A stretch of DNA of 56,994 nucleotides. Source: 79-D21 sp964521575. Lineage in GTDB: Bacteria > Synergistota > Synergistia > Synergistales > 79-D21. The translations under genes and the position numbers were made by a program. The notes under the pieces were generated by a model, which searched no databases, was not told where the DNA came from, and saw nothing but the letters and a program-made list of their open reading frames with translations. Where the stretch lies: contig CAZFSR010000012.1 in assembly GCA_964521575.1 (NCBI GenBank), positions 1 through 56,994 on the forward strand, read 5' to 3'. Below, piece by piece: positions 32,749-41,760 of this stretch (the stretch's first letter is position 1; each line of letters opens with the position of its first letter).

Positions 32749-34088
32749 TTGATCCTCAACTCTCTTTCGAAGGTGAGCTCGAAAAGGTCCTTCTTTTTCT
32801 CGGCCGCGATGCGCTCCCATATTGCCGGCGAAGAAACCGTGCATTCGACAAGGACACGGCGTCGCCCCGCGCGGAGCTTGATGTCCCTGACGACCGCCCC
32901 GTGACTCGCGTCCATCCCGTCAGCCAGCCTGAGCAGGGATGCCAGTTTGCGAACCACGACGCGGTCCGGCTCCGAAAGGGCTTCGAAATTGGCGTGGCCA
33001 TCCTTCGGCAGGCTTCCCCTATGATAACGGGCAATCGAGCCGATGATGCGCCTTTCCCTCGGATCGAAGGGCAGGAGAGGGGAATCCTGGATCAGCCGCA
33101 TGGAGGCTTTGTGATGGGCGGCACCGCCCTCGACCCACCCGATATCGTGCAGGAGGGAAGCGCTTTGGAGCCAGGAACGCTCGAATTCCCCCAAGCCATG
33201 CAAAGGCTGCAGGAGATCGAACAACCTGAGAGCCAGGCGTTCGACCTGCCTGGAGTGCGTTTCTTCTTCACCGCAGGCTTTCACGAGCCTCATGACCGAT
33301 TCGAGCGAACCGTCGCCCCCGCATCTGCACGGTTCCTCCGATCCGGGAGCAGGTTCAACCCCTTCCAGGGCATCTTTTAGTTTCACTCCCCTTAGAAGCA
33401 TCTGGGCGAAGGGCTCCGGGAGCTTTCTGCGGCGGGCCTCCTCTGCAGCCCTTTGTACGTCGTAGGGGACACGGTAATGACACACCCGGAACACGCCCTT
33501 TCCGATAGAAAGCGTGGCGTACCCGGCCCTGGCGTCCTCGTCGTCGGGACGCCCGACGGAACCGGGATTGATGAAACAGGTGCCTTTCACACGAAGAACA
33601 AAGGCCTTGTGCGAATGGCCGCAAACAACGACGTCGGCGTCAGCCGCGTTTGCAAGAGCCTCGAAACGGGCCAGCGGCGTTTCCGCGGAAAGATGCTCGC
33701 TCGCCGACAGCGGGGATGCGTGGACGAGGAGAACCCTCTTCCCTTCCACTTCGAGCCGGCGTTGTTCCGGCAGGCCTCCCAGCCATCTGCGGCTTTCCGC
33801 GGAAAGGTGCTCGAAAGCCCAGTTGAAAGCCATCCACTTTTCGGGCATGAGGCTTTTTTGCCAATCGGGCCTCCTCGTTTTGACCTCGAGGACTTTCCGG
33901 TCATAATTTCCCAGGACGTTCAGGGCGGAACGCTTGAGGATGCTTACGACCTCCTCGGGGAAGGCCCCGTAACCGACGATATCGCCCGCGTTCCAGAAGG
34001 CTTCGCACCTCTTGGCCCGTGCGTGTGCCATGACCGCCTCGAGAGCAGGCAGGTTCGCATGGACATCGGCGATGAGGGCGACTTTCAA
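32733..34088 (-). CDS. Metallophosphoesterase fused to Ppx/GppA-type HD domain
   Basis: A 451-residue fusion. Residues about 1-230 are a YfcE/MJ0936-type metallophosphoesterase with D8-x-H10, GDIVG (D36), N61-Y-D in place of the usual GNHD, VHASP, CGHSHK and INPGSVG. Residues about 260-450 are an HD domain (LLHDIGWVEG, AHHKASMRLI, RYHRGSLPKD, RLADGMDASHG). This domain aligns along its length with the C-terminal half of the Ppx protein encoded next. A linker with CRCGGDG separates them. The start is TTG 34088, eight bases after GGAGG and overlapping the CHAD gene stop as TTGA. A phosphatase of polyphosphate or a nucleotide is inferred. Confidence 0.88.
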   Translation of the reverse strand: MKVALIADVHANLPALEAVMAHARAKRCEAFWNAGDIVGYGAFPEEVVSILKRSALNVLGNYDRKVLEVKTRRPDWQKSLMPEKWMAFNWAFEHLSAESRRWLGGLPEQRRLEVEGKRVLLVHASPLSASEHLSAETPLARFEALANAADADVVVCGHSHKAFVLRVKGTCFINPGSVGRPDDEDARAGYATLSIGKGVFRVCHYRVPYDVQRAAEEARRRKLPEPFAQMLLRGVKLKDALEGVEPAPGSEEPCRCGGDGSLESVMRLVKACGEEETHSRQVERLALRLFDLLQPLHGLGEFERSWLQSASLLHDIGWVEGGAAHHKASMRLIQDSPLLPFDPRERRIIGSIARYHRGSLPKDGHANFEALSEPDRVVVRKLASLLRLADGMDASHGAVVRDIKLRAGRRRVLVECTVSSPAIWERIAAEKKKDLFELTFERELRIKWTQA

Positions 34089-35062
34089 GGCGCCTTCCTC
34101 CGGAGAGCCGCCCGAAGATCTCCCCATCCGCCCTCCAGATTGCTCTTTCTCCAGAAGGCCCTGAAATTCTCGAAACACGCCCCCCTGCGATTCCGGTACT
34201 CTTCGTGAAGGAACACGATGCCTGGGCGCAGCCGGGCGAAAGCTCTCGCGTGTCCATAGTATCGAATCGTCCGCAGTCTTTCCCTCTCTAGGAAAAGCGG
34301 CAGCCAGGCGGTCCATACGTCACAGTCGTGGATCTCGCCCAGCAGGTCTTGCAGCTTTTTGAGCTTTTCCACAAAGCCGGCCGCCTCCTCTCCGACAAGG
34401 GGTCGGAAGATTTCCAGCGTGTAGCGGAGGCGCTTCGCCGCGATCCTCATGGCGTGAAGTTCCTCCACCCTTTCCGGGTGGTCGACGGCTGAATCGAAAG
34501 ATTCCAGCTCCGCAAGCCTGCAGGCCAATTTCCCGAGAGCCGCATCCCGGGCCGACGACACCTCCTCTTCAGGGCAAGCCAGGCGCATTCTTACGGACAA
34601 GGCGCGCAGGGCTTCGGGAAAGGCTTTTTTCAAGGCTCCCTCTTCAAGGGAGTCAAGCACCCGGATCACACCTTCCTGGAGTCTCTCCCTCTTCTGTTTC
34701 AGGCGAAGAACCAGGCGCTCGACCCCTGGCTGGACCCGACGGTCTTCCAGGCCGTCGAGGATGGCCGCAACGGAGCTTGCCTGTACATCCGCATCCCGGG
34801 CTTCGCCCAGGGCTCGGCCCACCCTGCGGGCCTCCTTCTCCCACCGTTTCAGGTCTTCCTCGGGAAAACACCCGGCAAAAAGGGAAAGCGCGGTCCTGAA
34901 ACGCCTCGACGCGACCCTCATGCGGTGAAGGCACTCCGGGTCGCGGTTCTCGCGGACCCCCGGAATTTCGTCCAGCACGGCCCAGATCCTCTTTTCCAGC
35001 GCTCCGGAAGCGAACAGGCAAAAAGCGGGGTCGGGAAACCGGTTGAGGTCATCGATCATCAT
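34085..35062 (-). CDS. CHAD-domain protein
   Basis: A 325-residue all-helical CHAD protein, a family that binds polyphosphate and is usually found near PPK genes or fused to CYTH domains. Two internal repeats carry the basic signatures LHRMRVASRRFRTALSLF and LHAMRIAAKRLRYTLEIF, and conserved LGEARDADV and LGEIHDCDV segments follow each. There is no CYTH domain. ATG 35062 (or 35059) is preceded by GGGGGAG and overlaps the ppk gene by 14 bases. The next gene starts in its stop codon. Likely role: docking on polyphosphate granules. Confidence 0.93.
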   Translation of the reverse strand: MMIDDLNRFPDPAFCLFASGALEKRIWAVLDEIPGVRENRDPECLHRMRVASRRFRTALSLFAGCFPEEDLKRWEKEARRVGRALGEARDADVQASSVAAILDGLEDRRVQPGVERLVLRLKQKRERLQEGVIRVLDSLEEGALKKAFPEALRALSVRMRLACPEEEVSSARDAALGKLACRLAELESFDSAVDHPERVEELHAMRIAAKRLRYTLEIFRPLVGEEAAGFVEKLKKLQDLLGEIHDCDVWTAWLPLFLERERLRTIRYYGHARAFARLRPGIVFLHEEYRNRRGACFENFRAFWRKSNLEGGWGDLRAALRRKAP

Positions 35063-37262
35063 TCCAGCTCCCCCTTGCCTCGATCATCTCGTGCTGGGCG
35101 TTCAGGGCGGCAGCACTGGTTTTCGGGCGCACCCGGCCGTAAGTTCCATCCTGAAGGAGCATCCGGGCCTTTGCCGTATCTTCCAGGTGCACGTGCAGTA
35201 TCCTGTCCCGGAGGGCAGTAGCCAGCACCCGGTCTCCGACCGGAAAGAGGATCTCGACCCTTCTATCCAGGTTTCTGGGCATCAGGTCGGCGCTTCCGAG
35301 CAGGATTTCCTCGTTTCCCCCGTTCCGGAACCAGAAGATCCTCGGGTGCTCCAGAAAACGCCCCACGATCGAGGTCACCCTGATATTCTCGCTGAGGCCC
35401 TTGATTTGGGGCCGAAGGCAGCAGATTCCCCTGACCTGCAGGTCGATCCGGACTCCTTTCCGGGAGGCCCTGTAGAGCGCCTGGATACATGCCTTGTCCA
35501 CCAGGGCATTGAGCTTGAACACCAGGTGTCCCCCGCCCTGTTTCTCGTGAAGGGCCACTTCCCGCTCGATCCTGGAAAGGATTCCCTCCCTCATGTTTGC
35601 AGGTGCCACCAGGAGCTTGCGGTAATCTCGCTTCATGGAGTACCCGGAGATCGCATTGAAGACATCGACGACATCCTCCCCGATATCGGGGTCGCAGGTG
35701 AAGAGCCCAAGGTCGGTGTACTGGCGGGCCGTCACCGAGTTGTAGTTGCCTGTTCCCAGATGGACGTAACGCCGGATCCCGTCTTCTTCCCTTCTCACCA
35801 CCAGAAGCGCCTTGGCATGGCATTTGAGGCCGAGCACCCCGTAGACGACATGGACGCCGGCCCGTTCCAGCTCCCGGGCCCACTGGATGTTGTTTTCCTC
35901 GTCGAAACGGGCTTTTAGTTCCACCATGGCCATGACCTGCTTCCCGGATTCCCTGGCCTCCAGGAGCGCTTCGACAATGGGGGCGTTTTTCCCTACCCGG
36001 TAGAGCGTCTGCTTGATGGCCAGCACCTCCGGATCCCTCGCGGCTGCGGCCAGGAAATCCACTACCGGCCTGAAACTGTCGTAGGGGTGAAAAAGCAGGA
36101 TGTCCTTCTTGCGGATCGCCGCGAAGATGTCCGGCGACTTTTGCAGAACCGCGGGGACGGCCGGGGCGAAGGGAACCTCCTTCAGCTGCGGCCGGTCGAG
36201 GGAGAACAGCTCCATGAGGTCCCCCATCCCCAGGGGGCCCTCGACGGAATAGACCTGGCAAGGTCCCACCTTCAGGTTCTCGATGAGGACCCTCTTCACC
36301 TTGGCAGGCATCGCCTTGTCGAATGCCAGGCAAACAGGCACCCCGAACTGCCTCTGCTCGACATTTTCCTCCATCACCGTCAAAAGGTCCGGGGCCTCGT
36401 CCTCTTCGATCTCGAAATCCGCATCCCGGATCACCCTGAAAGGATAGGCGGACGTCACGGGAAGCCCGGGGAACAAGAGGCCGAGGTTGGCCGCCACAAC
36501 CTCCTCGATCCATACGAAGTCATTGTTCCGGGGATCCGTCATTCCCATCCGGTTGAACCGGTTCCCCCGGCCTTCGCCGGGAACCCTCAGCAGGCGCGGG
36601 AAGATCGTGGGGATCTTCACCCTGGCAAAACGCTCCGCTCGCCCCGGCCCCTCCAGCGTAACAGCCAGGTTCAGGCTTAAGCTCGAGATGTGGGGAAAAG
36701 GATGTCCCGCGTCGAAGGCCAATGGGGTAAGGGTGGGAAAGATCTCTTCCCGGAAATAGGTATTCAGCAGTTTACGGGCTCCGGTCTCCAGGTCTTCGTA
36801 GTGGCGGATGCGGATGCCCTCGGCGAATAGTCTCGGATGGATGTCTTTCTGCCAGGTCTCGAACTGCAGCGCCAGGAGCGGTTTCAGGGCTTTCCTGACC
36901 CTGACCAGCTGCTCCGTGGGAGTCATCCGGTCAGGGGGGGGTTCCAGGGCTCCCAGGTTCAGCTGCCGCAGGAGACCGGCCACGCGGATCATGAAAAACT
37001 CGTCCAGGTTGGTCGAAAAGATCGCCAGAAACTTGACCCGCTCAAGCAAAGGCACGGACGGGTCCAGGGCTTCCTCGAGAACCCTCCTGTTGAACTCGAT
37101 CCAGTTCAATTCCCTGTTGAAGTAGAGGCTCGGATCCTCGAGTCCGTCGTCCGGGCTTGGCGGCAAGGGGTACGGTTTCTCTGCAACCGGCTGCAGGATG
37201 ACGGCTGGAGGGTGCGGTTTCTTCCCCTTGCCCCTGGGTCTCGTTCCCTTGGGATCGACCAT
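35049..37262 (-). CDS. ppk1: Polyphosphate kinase 1
   Basis: A 737-residue PPK1 that polymerises ATP gamma-phosphate into polyphosphate. The N domain has FNRELNWIEFNRRVL and FSTNLDEFFMIRV. The catalytic PLD-like domains carry KQTLYRVG, the phospho-His in GLKCHAKALLVV, HLGTGNYN, the second His in GRFLEHPRIFWF, and FKLNALVDK. ATG 37262 is four bases after the macrodomain stop. The roughly 80-residue upstream open frame lies inside that gene and is not used. It is the central gene of the operon; downstream genes overlap it. The N-terminal 45 residues are basic and Pro-rich, longer than in E. coli. Confidence 0.97.
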   Translation of the reverse strand: MVDPKGTRPRGKGKKPHPPAVILQPVAEKPYPLPPSPDDGLEDPSLYFNRELNWIEFNRRVLEEALDPSVPLLERVKFLAIFSTNLDEFFMIRVAGLLRQLNLGALEPPPDRMTPTEQLVRVRKALKPLLALQFETWQKDIHPRLFAEGIRIRHYEDLETGARKLLNTYFREEIFPTLTPLAFDAGHPFPHISSLSLNLAVTLEGPGRAERFARVKIPTIFPRLLRVPGEGRGNRFNRMGMTDPRNNDFVWIEEVVAANLGLLFPGLPVTSAYPFRVIRDADFEIEEDEAPDLLTVMEENVEQRQFGVPVCLAFDKAMPAKVKRVLIENLKVGPCQVYSVEGPLGMGDLMELFSLDRPQLKEVPFAPAVPAVLQKSPDIFAAIRKKDILLFHPYDSFRPVVDFLAAAARDPEVLAIKQTLYRVGKNAPIVEALLEARESGKQVMAMVELKARFDEENNIQWARELERAGVHVVYGVLGLKCHAKALLVVRREEDGIRRYVHLGTGNYNSVTARQYTDLGLFTCDPDIGEDVVDVFNAISGYSMKRDYRKLLVAPANMREGILSRIEREVALHEKQGGGHLVFKLNALVDKACIQALYRASRKGVRIDLQVRGICCLRPQIKGLSENIRVTSIVGRFLEHPRIFWFRNGGNEEILLGSADLMPRNLDRRVEILFPVGDRVLATALRDRILHVHLEDTAKARMLLQDGTYGRVRPKTSAAALNAQHEMIEARGSWNDDR

Positions 37263-37266
37263 GGGT

Positions 37267-37824
37267 TCACACTTTCCGGTCTCCCCCGCCGGGGAATTCT
37301 TCCAGGACTTCCGTAAAAGCAGCGAAGGTTTCCTCCCCGAAAAGGAAGAAGGCGATTTCCTCGAGTGAAGTCCCGGGATGTGCAGACAGGTAATCATGTA
37401 CCTCATGCAGCATCGCTCTCGCGCAGTCCGAGGCCGGGAATCCACCGACGCCCGTTCCCAGGGCCGGGAAGGCGATTCTTCCCGCTCCGATCTCATCCGC
37501 CCGGGCAAGGGCATTTCTCGTCGCCAGGCGGATGAACGGCTCGCTGGTCACGAGATCCTGGGCCATGACCGCTGCATGCAGGACGAAACGCACACCCAGC
37601 CGTCCAGCCCCGGTGACCCGGACTTCCCCAGGGGCGGCAGGGCCACCCGCCATGGCCTCCGCCTCGATGGCCTGTCCGCCCTTCCTCTTGATCGCCCCGG
37701 CCACGCCTGCTCCCATCCAGAATGCGTTGTTCGCGGCATTCACAACGGCATCCCCGTCATAAAGGGTGATATCTCCCATGGCGACCCGGACCCTGGTTCG
37801 TCCCCACTGGCTTTCTTTCGTCAT
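37267..37824 (-). CDS. Macrodomain protein, probable O-acetyl-ADP-ribose deacetylase
   Basis: A 185-residue single macrodomain. The ADP-ribose pocket is shown by GDITLYDGDAVVNAANNAFW, GAGVAGAIKRKGG, the FVLHAAVM strand and FPALGTGVGGFP. Members bind ADP-ribose and may hydrolyse O-acetyl-ADP-ribose, the sirtuin product, or protein ADP-ribosylation. GGGGGG precedes the ATG. It is the first gene of the polyphosphate operon, four bases before ppk1. The region upstream to 37977 carries the proS terminator. A sirtuin gene sits at the other end of the operon. Confidence 0.93.
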   Translation of the reverse strand: MTKESQWGRTRVRVAMGDITLYDGDAVVNAANNAFWMGAGVAGAIKRKGGQAIEAEAMAGGPAAPGEVRVTGAGRLGVRFVLHAAVMAQDLVTSEPFIRLATRNALARADEIGAGRIAFPALGTGVGGFPASDCARAMLHEVHDYLSAHPGTSLEEIAFFLFGEETFAAFTEVLEEFPGGGDRKV

Positions 37825-37910
37825 CTCGTTCCCCCCTGTCCAAAAGGGACTCGCTTTCGATGATTATATTTCAAATGATGACCTGCATAGTGAAACAGCG
37901 CAGTAACACA

Positions 37911-37945
37911 AAAAAGAGACTGCCGGCCCTTTTGCCGGCAGTCTC
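37911..37945 (-). terminator. Rho-independent terminator of proS
   Basis: A perfect 12-bp stem (GAGACTGCCGGC/GCCGGCAGTCTC) is followed on the minus strand by TTTTTTG. It lies 33 bases after the proS stop and before the macrodomain gene. Confidence 0.92.
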
Positions 37946-37977
37946 CAGGTCCTCACGTTCAAAGCCCGTTTTTCTCC

Positions 37978-39417
37978 CTAGTAGGCCCGGGCAAAGATGG
38001 CGAGCTTCGAGTTTTCCTTCCCCGTGAAGAAACAGGTTCCCGTTCGCTCGTCGGAAAGCGGGAAGCACCTCACGGTCGCCCCGGTCGCCTCCTTGATCGC
38101 CTTCTCGTCCGACCGGTCTCCCCCGAAGTAAGCGGTCACGAATCCCCCACCCTCCTCCAGCATGGCCTTCATCTCCGCAAAGGAGGACGCATGCCGCGTG
38201 TTTGCTTCTCTGAAGGCCACCGCCTTGTCGAAAAGGGACTTCTGGATGGTCTCGAGGAGACGAGGGACCTCCGCCAAAACCGATTCCCAGGGGATATCCG
38301 ACCGATCCGCCGTATCGCGCCGGACGGCCCGTACCCTTCCCGCCTCCATTTCCCGCTCTCCCAGCTCGAGGCGGAGCGGAACGCCCTTCTGCAAGTGCCG
38401 GAAGAACCTGTCCCCCGGCCGGAGGTGGAAGTCCGTGTCTACCCGGACCGCCATCGGACCCAGGACCCGGTTGAGTTCGGCGGCGATTTCCCTTGCCTTC
38501 GGCAGGATCTCACTCTCAAGCCTTTCCGAGTCGGTGGAAATCGGAAGAATGACCGCCTTCACCGGGGCCAGGCGGGGCGGGAGGATCAACCCGTCGTCAT
38601 CGGAATGGGCCATGATCACGGCACCGATCATCCGAGTCGAGGTCCCCCAGCTCGTCGTCCAGGCGAATTCGAGTTCCCCGGCTTGGTTCTGGAACTTGAT
38701 ATCGAAGGCCTTCGCGAAATTCTGGCCCAGGAAATGGCTGGTTCCCGCTTGCAGGGCCTTCCGGTCGCTCATCATGGCCTCGCAGGTATAGGTGTTGTCG
38801 GCGCCGGGGAACCGTTCCCCCTCCGATTTCTCGCCGGCGATCACCGGCAGGGCCAGGATCTCCTCCATGAAGCCTCTGTACACTTCGAGCATCTTTAGGG
38901 TTTCTTCCATCGCCTCCGCTCTTGATGCGTGAGCGGTGTGTCCCTCCTGCCACAGGAATTCCGAGGTCCGGAGAAAAAGGCGCGGCCGCATTTCCCAGCG
39001 CATGACGTTGCACCACTGGTTGATCAGGATGGGCAAGTCCCGCCAGGATTGGACCCACTTGCTGTACATGTAGCCAATGACGGTCTCAGAAGTCGGGCGG
39101 ACGACAAGGGGTTCTTCCAGTTCCTCGCCACCGGCATGGGTCACGACCGCGCATTCGGGAGCAAATCCCTCGACGTGCTCCTTTTCCTTCTCCAGGAAGG
39201 AGTTCGGGATCAGGAGGGGGAAGTAGGCATTGACGTGGCCGGTTTCCTTGAAACGCCGGTCCATCTCCGTCATGATCGATTCCCATACGGCATATCCGTC
39301 AGGCCTGATCACCATGCAGCCCCTGACGGGGGCGTAATCGGCCAGCGAGGCCGCCTTGATCACGTCCAGGTACCACTGCGAAAAATCCTTTTCCTTCGGC
39401 GTGATGTTCCGTGCCAT
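37978..39417 (-). CDS. proS: Prolyl-tRNA synthetase, archaeal/eukaryotic type
   Basis: A 479-residue class II synthetase that charges tRNA-Pro. Its length and the start with KDFSQWYLDVIKAASLADY show the short form without the editing insertion, as in archaea and some bacteria. The class II motifs are RPTSETVIGYMYSKW, FLRTSEFLWQEGHTAH and, in motif 3, LILPPRLAPVKAV. A C-terminal zinc-like domain is present with GERTGTCFFTGKE. Its ATG has GGAGGGG upstream. A promoter at 39463-39492 and the terminator at 37911-37945 make it monocistronic. Confidence 0.97.
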   Translation of the reverse strand: MARNITPKEKDFSQWYLDVIKAASLADYAPVRGCMVIRPDGYAVWESIMTEMDRRFKETGHVNAYFPLLIPNSFLEKEKEHVEGFAPECAVVTHAGGEELEEPLVVRPTSETVIGYMYSKWVQSWRDLPILINQWCNVMRWEMRPRLFLRTSEFLWQEGHTAHASRAEAMEETLKMLEVYRGFMEEILALPVIAGEKSEGERFPGADNTYTCEAMMSDRKALQAGTSHFLGQNFAKAFDIKFQNQAGELEFAWTTSWGTSTRMIGAVIMAHSDDDGLILPPRLAPVKAVILPISTDSERLESEILPKAREIAAELNRVLGPMAVRVDTDFHLRPGDRFFRHLQKGVPLRLELGEREMEAGRVRAVRRDTADRSDIPWESVLAEVPRLLETIQKSLFDKAVAFREANTRHASSFAEMKAMLEEGGGFVTAYFGGDRSDEKAIKEATGATVRCFPLSDERTGTCFFTGKENSKLAIFARAY

Positions 39418-39462
39418 GAAGACCCCTCCAATCGTCGTTCACCGATTGAGCGAACGAGTGCC

Positions 39463-39492
39463 ATTTTAGCCTCAAAAAGGCGTATTGGGCAA
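39463..39492 (-). promoter_or_regulatory. Promoter of proS
   Basis: On the minus strand TTGCCC (39492-39487) and TAAAAT (39468-39463) lie 18 bases apart, about 45 bases before the proS start. Confidence 0.5.
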
Positions 39493-39507
39493 GGCCGCGT
39501 CGTCCCT

Positions 39508-41622
39508 TCAGGGAAGCGGATCCCGCACCGGCATCGGGCGCCCCAGGGAAAAGCCCCAGCGCACTTCGCTCTCGTCGTTGTAAAGGAGAAACAAGGTGCC
39601 ACCCAGGAAATTGTTCGGGAAGGAAAGCGACACCCCGGCTTCCCAGAGACTCTCTTCGCTCGACCATCCCGAGTCGAACGTGGTTCCCGCGGCCGCAAAA
39701 AGATCGACGTTCATCGAACCCCACCAGCTTCGTTCCAGAACCCGCCGGAAAACCAGGCGGGCCCAGGCCGCCCTGTCGCCCAGGACGGGCCGGTCACCGT
39801 GCCCCAGCAGGTCGTCGCTTCCTCCGAGGCAAGCTGCCGTTGCGGGGTTAGACGTGTCCCCGGCCTCGATGCCGCCTGACAGGAGCAGGCGCCAGCGGGG
39901 CGAAAACGAACGTACCCATCGTCCTTCCGTTCTCAGCAAAAGCGAATCCCCGTTTCGCCACCAACCCCGGATCCTCCAGAGAACCCCTTCCATCGGGTCA
40001 AGGGGCTCGTCAAGCCCATCGTAGGTGACGTAGAAGGCCGGCCCCCAGGAAAAACCGTCATCGGAACCCGCCGTGCTGTCCAGTTCCTCGAAGGTTCCCC
40101 CCAGGCCGTATTGCCATTTCCCCAGGACCCGTGTTCGGTAAAGGGTCAGGGCATAGCGTTCCCACTCCGCATCCGGAGCGTTTAAAGGCGAAATCTCCCT
40201 GTGCCTGGCCGAGAGGATCCCTTCCCAACGGGCATTCCTCCTCGATGGAGTCAGGTACCGGACAGACATTCCCCAATCCTCGGCGATGTTGAGCCCAAGC
40301 CAGAGCAGGTCCCCGTCGGAGGAAAGGTCCCGCCGGACGGCCTGAAGCGTCACCGCTCTTTCCGCCCTGGAGATGTTCGTGGTGTACCCGCCGAGCTCGA
40401 CTTCATAAGGAGCCTTCTTTTGGATATTGAAAATGACGGCCGTTCCGTTTTCCCGTTCTTCCATGGCCACGTCGACCGTCGCAAAATCCCCCTCTTTACG
40501 GAGACGCTCCGCGACCGCGCTGATCGCATCAGGATCCGGGGGAAGTCCCACCCAGGAGGCCGTCCCGTCCAGCAGGTCATCCCTTCTCCCTCCTGAAATG
40601 CCGACCACCTCGACTGAACAGACGCTCGCGGCGTTCCCAGCGGCAGTTCTAGACGCCGGAGGAATGCCCGAAGCGATTTCGAGGAGTTTGGGGAGGGCCT
40701 CCCTGGCAGCCGTCCGTCCCTTTTCGATCACCCGCGGCACCGACGAGGCCGAAAGGAGCGCCACGCCCTTCGTGTCGGGGTGGATCAGCAGGTCCGCACC
40801 CGCCACCTCCCTCGAAACATTCTGGCTGGTCATGAAAGTCGTCATCTGCTCGATGACGTCGACGACCGAGCGGATCTCTTCCCGCCCCTTCAACCCGCTG
40901 GAAACGTCCACCGCCACGACGGGATGGCCCGGGAAGAGAGCACGTGCCGCGGATACGGGAACATTGGCCACGAGGCCACCGTCGACGAGCAGCCTCCCTT
41001 CGTAGGTCCAGGGGGAGAAAACCCCCGGGATGGCCATGGAAGCCCTCATGGCCCCAGCCAGGCTTCCCTGCTTCAGGACAACCATCCCTCCCGTCTCCAG
41101 GTCCGTCGCGACCGCGGCAAAGGGAATGGGCATATCGAGAAAATTCCCGGTCCCCGCCCGGGCCGTGAGCCTCGACAGCAGGTTGAAGACCCGGATGCCG
41201 GGAAGTCCCCCGAGAGGGCCGGACAGCCGCCTGTCGGAACCAAATTCGAGCTTCACCAGGGGCTGCCCGCCGGAGGAACCTTCCTCGCCCTGCGGGAGCA
41301 GGGATGGCTGGGCATTATCGCCGAAAAGGGCCGAAAGATCGAGGTCGCTCACGATCGACTCGATCTCCTTCGGGGTATAGCCGCAGGCCGACAGCCCGCC
41401 GATGATGGATCCCATGCTCGTTCCCACGATGCCGGCCACCGGAATCCCTGCATCCCTGACGACCTCGAGAACCCCGATATGGGCCAGTCCCTTCATCCCC
41501 CCGCCGGAAAGCGCGAGGACAATCCCCCCTCTTCCTGGCTGACCGGTTTCCGCCTGCGCAGGAACCCGTCCAAACGGAACGATCAAGAACAGGCAAAAGA
41601 AAAAAGCCGCGATTCGCCTCAC
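39508..41622 (-). CDS. Patatin-like phospholipase with outer-membrane barrel (type Vd secretion, PlpD-like)
   Basis: A 704-residue exported protein. The signal peptide (about residues 1-24, ending AQA) is followed by a patatin domain with the oxyanion motif SGGGMKGLAH, nucleophile serine in GTSMGS and the DGG aspartate in LLVDGGLVANVPV. Next come a POTRA-like domain (about 330-420, VEVVGISGG, ATVDVAMEE) and a C-terminal barrel of alternating residues (about 425-704). This is the PlpD order of type Vd autotransporters. The start is GTG 41622, seven bases after GGAGG. The last residues lack a terminal aromatic. It implies an outer membrane. Confidence 0.9.
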   Translation of the reverse strand: MRRIAAFFFCLFLIVPFGRVPAQAETGQPGRGGIVLALSGGGMKGLAHIGVLEVVRDAGIPVAGIVGTSMGSIIGGLSACGYTPKEIESIVSDLDLSALFGDNAQPSLLPQGEEGSSGGQPLVKLEFGSDRRLSGPLGGLPGIRVFNLLSRLTARAGTGNFLDMPIPFAAVATDLETGGMVVLKQGSLAGAMRASMAIPGVFSPWTYEGRLLVDGGLVANVPVSAARALFPGHPVVAVDVSSGLKGREEIRSVVDVIEQMTTFMTSQNVSREVAGADLLIHPDTKGVALLSASSVPRVIEKGRTAAREALPKLLEIASGIPPASRTAAGNAASVCSVEVVGISGGRRDDLLDGTASWVGLPPDPDAISAVAERLRKEGDFATVDVAMEERENGTAVIFNIQKKAPYEVELGGYTTNISRAERAVTLQAVRRDLSSDGDLLWLGLNIAEDWGMSVRYLTPSRRNARWEGILSARHREISPLNAPDAEWERYALTLYRTRVLGKWQYGLGGTFEELDSTAGSDDGFSWGPAFYVTYDGLDEPLDPMEGVLWRIRGWWRNGDSLLLRTEGRWVRSFSPRWRLLLSGGIEAGDTSNPATAACLGGSDDLLGHGDRPVLGDRAAWARLVFRRVLERSWWGSMNVDLFAAAGTTFDSGWSSEESLWEAGVSLSFPNNFLGGTLFLLYNDESEVRWGFSLGRPMPVRDPLP

Positions 41623-41683
41623 GGAAACCCCTCCTGGAAAACCCTCGGGATGAAAATGGAACAATCTTTGCTATCTTACCCCA

Positions 41684-41710
41684 TTGCCACGGCCTGCTTC
41701 AGGGTATAAT
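41684..41710 (+). promoter_or_regulatory. Promoter of the symporter gene
   Basis: A consensus -10 TATAAT (41705-41710) is preceded by TTGCCA (41684-41689) at a short 15-base spacing. The -10 is convincing, the -35 is not. Confidence 0.5.
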
Positions 41711-41760
41711 GACAGACGATGTGTTAATTATTCATTTCTCGAGAAAGGGGAGTGGAAACG

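Noticed and set aside
35263..36513. 416-codon minus-strand frame
   Set aside because: Out-of-frame shadow inside ppk1.
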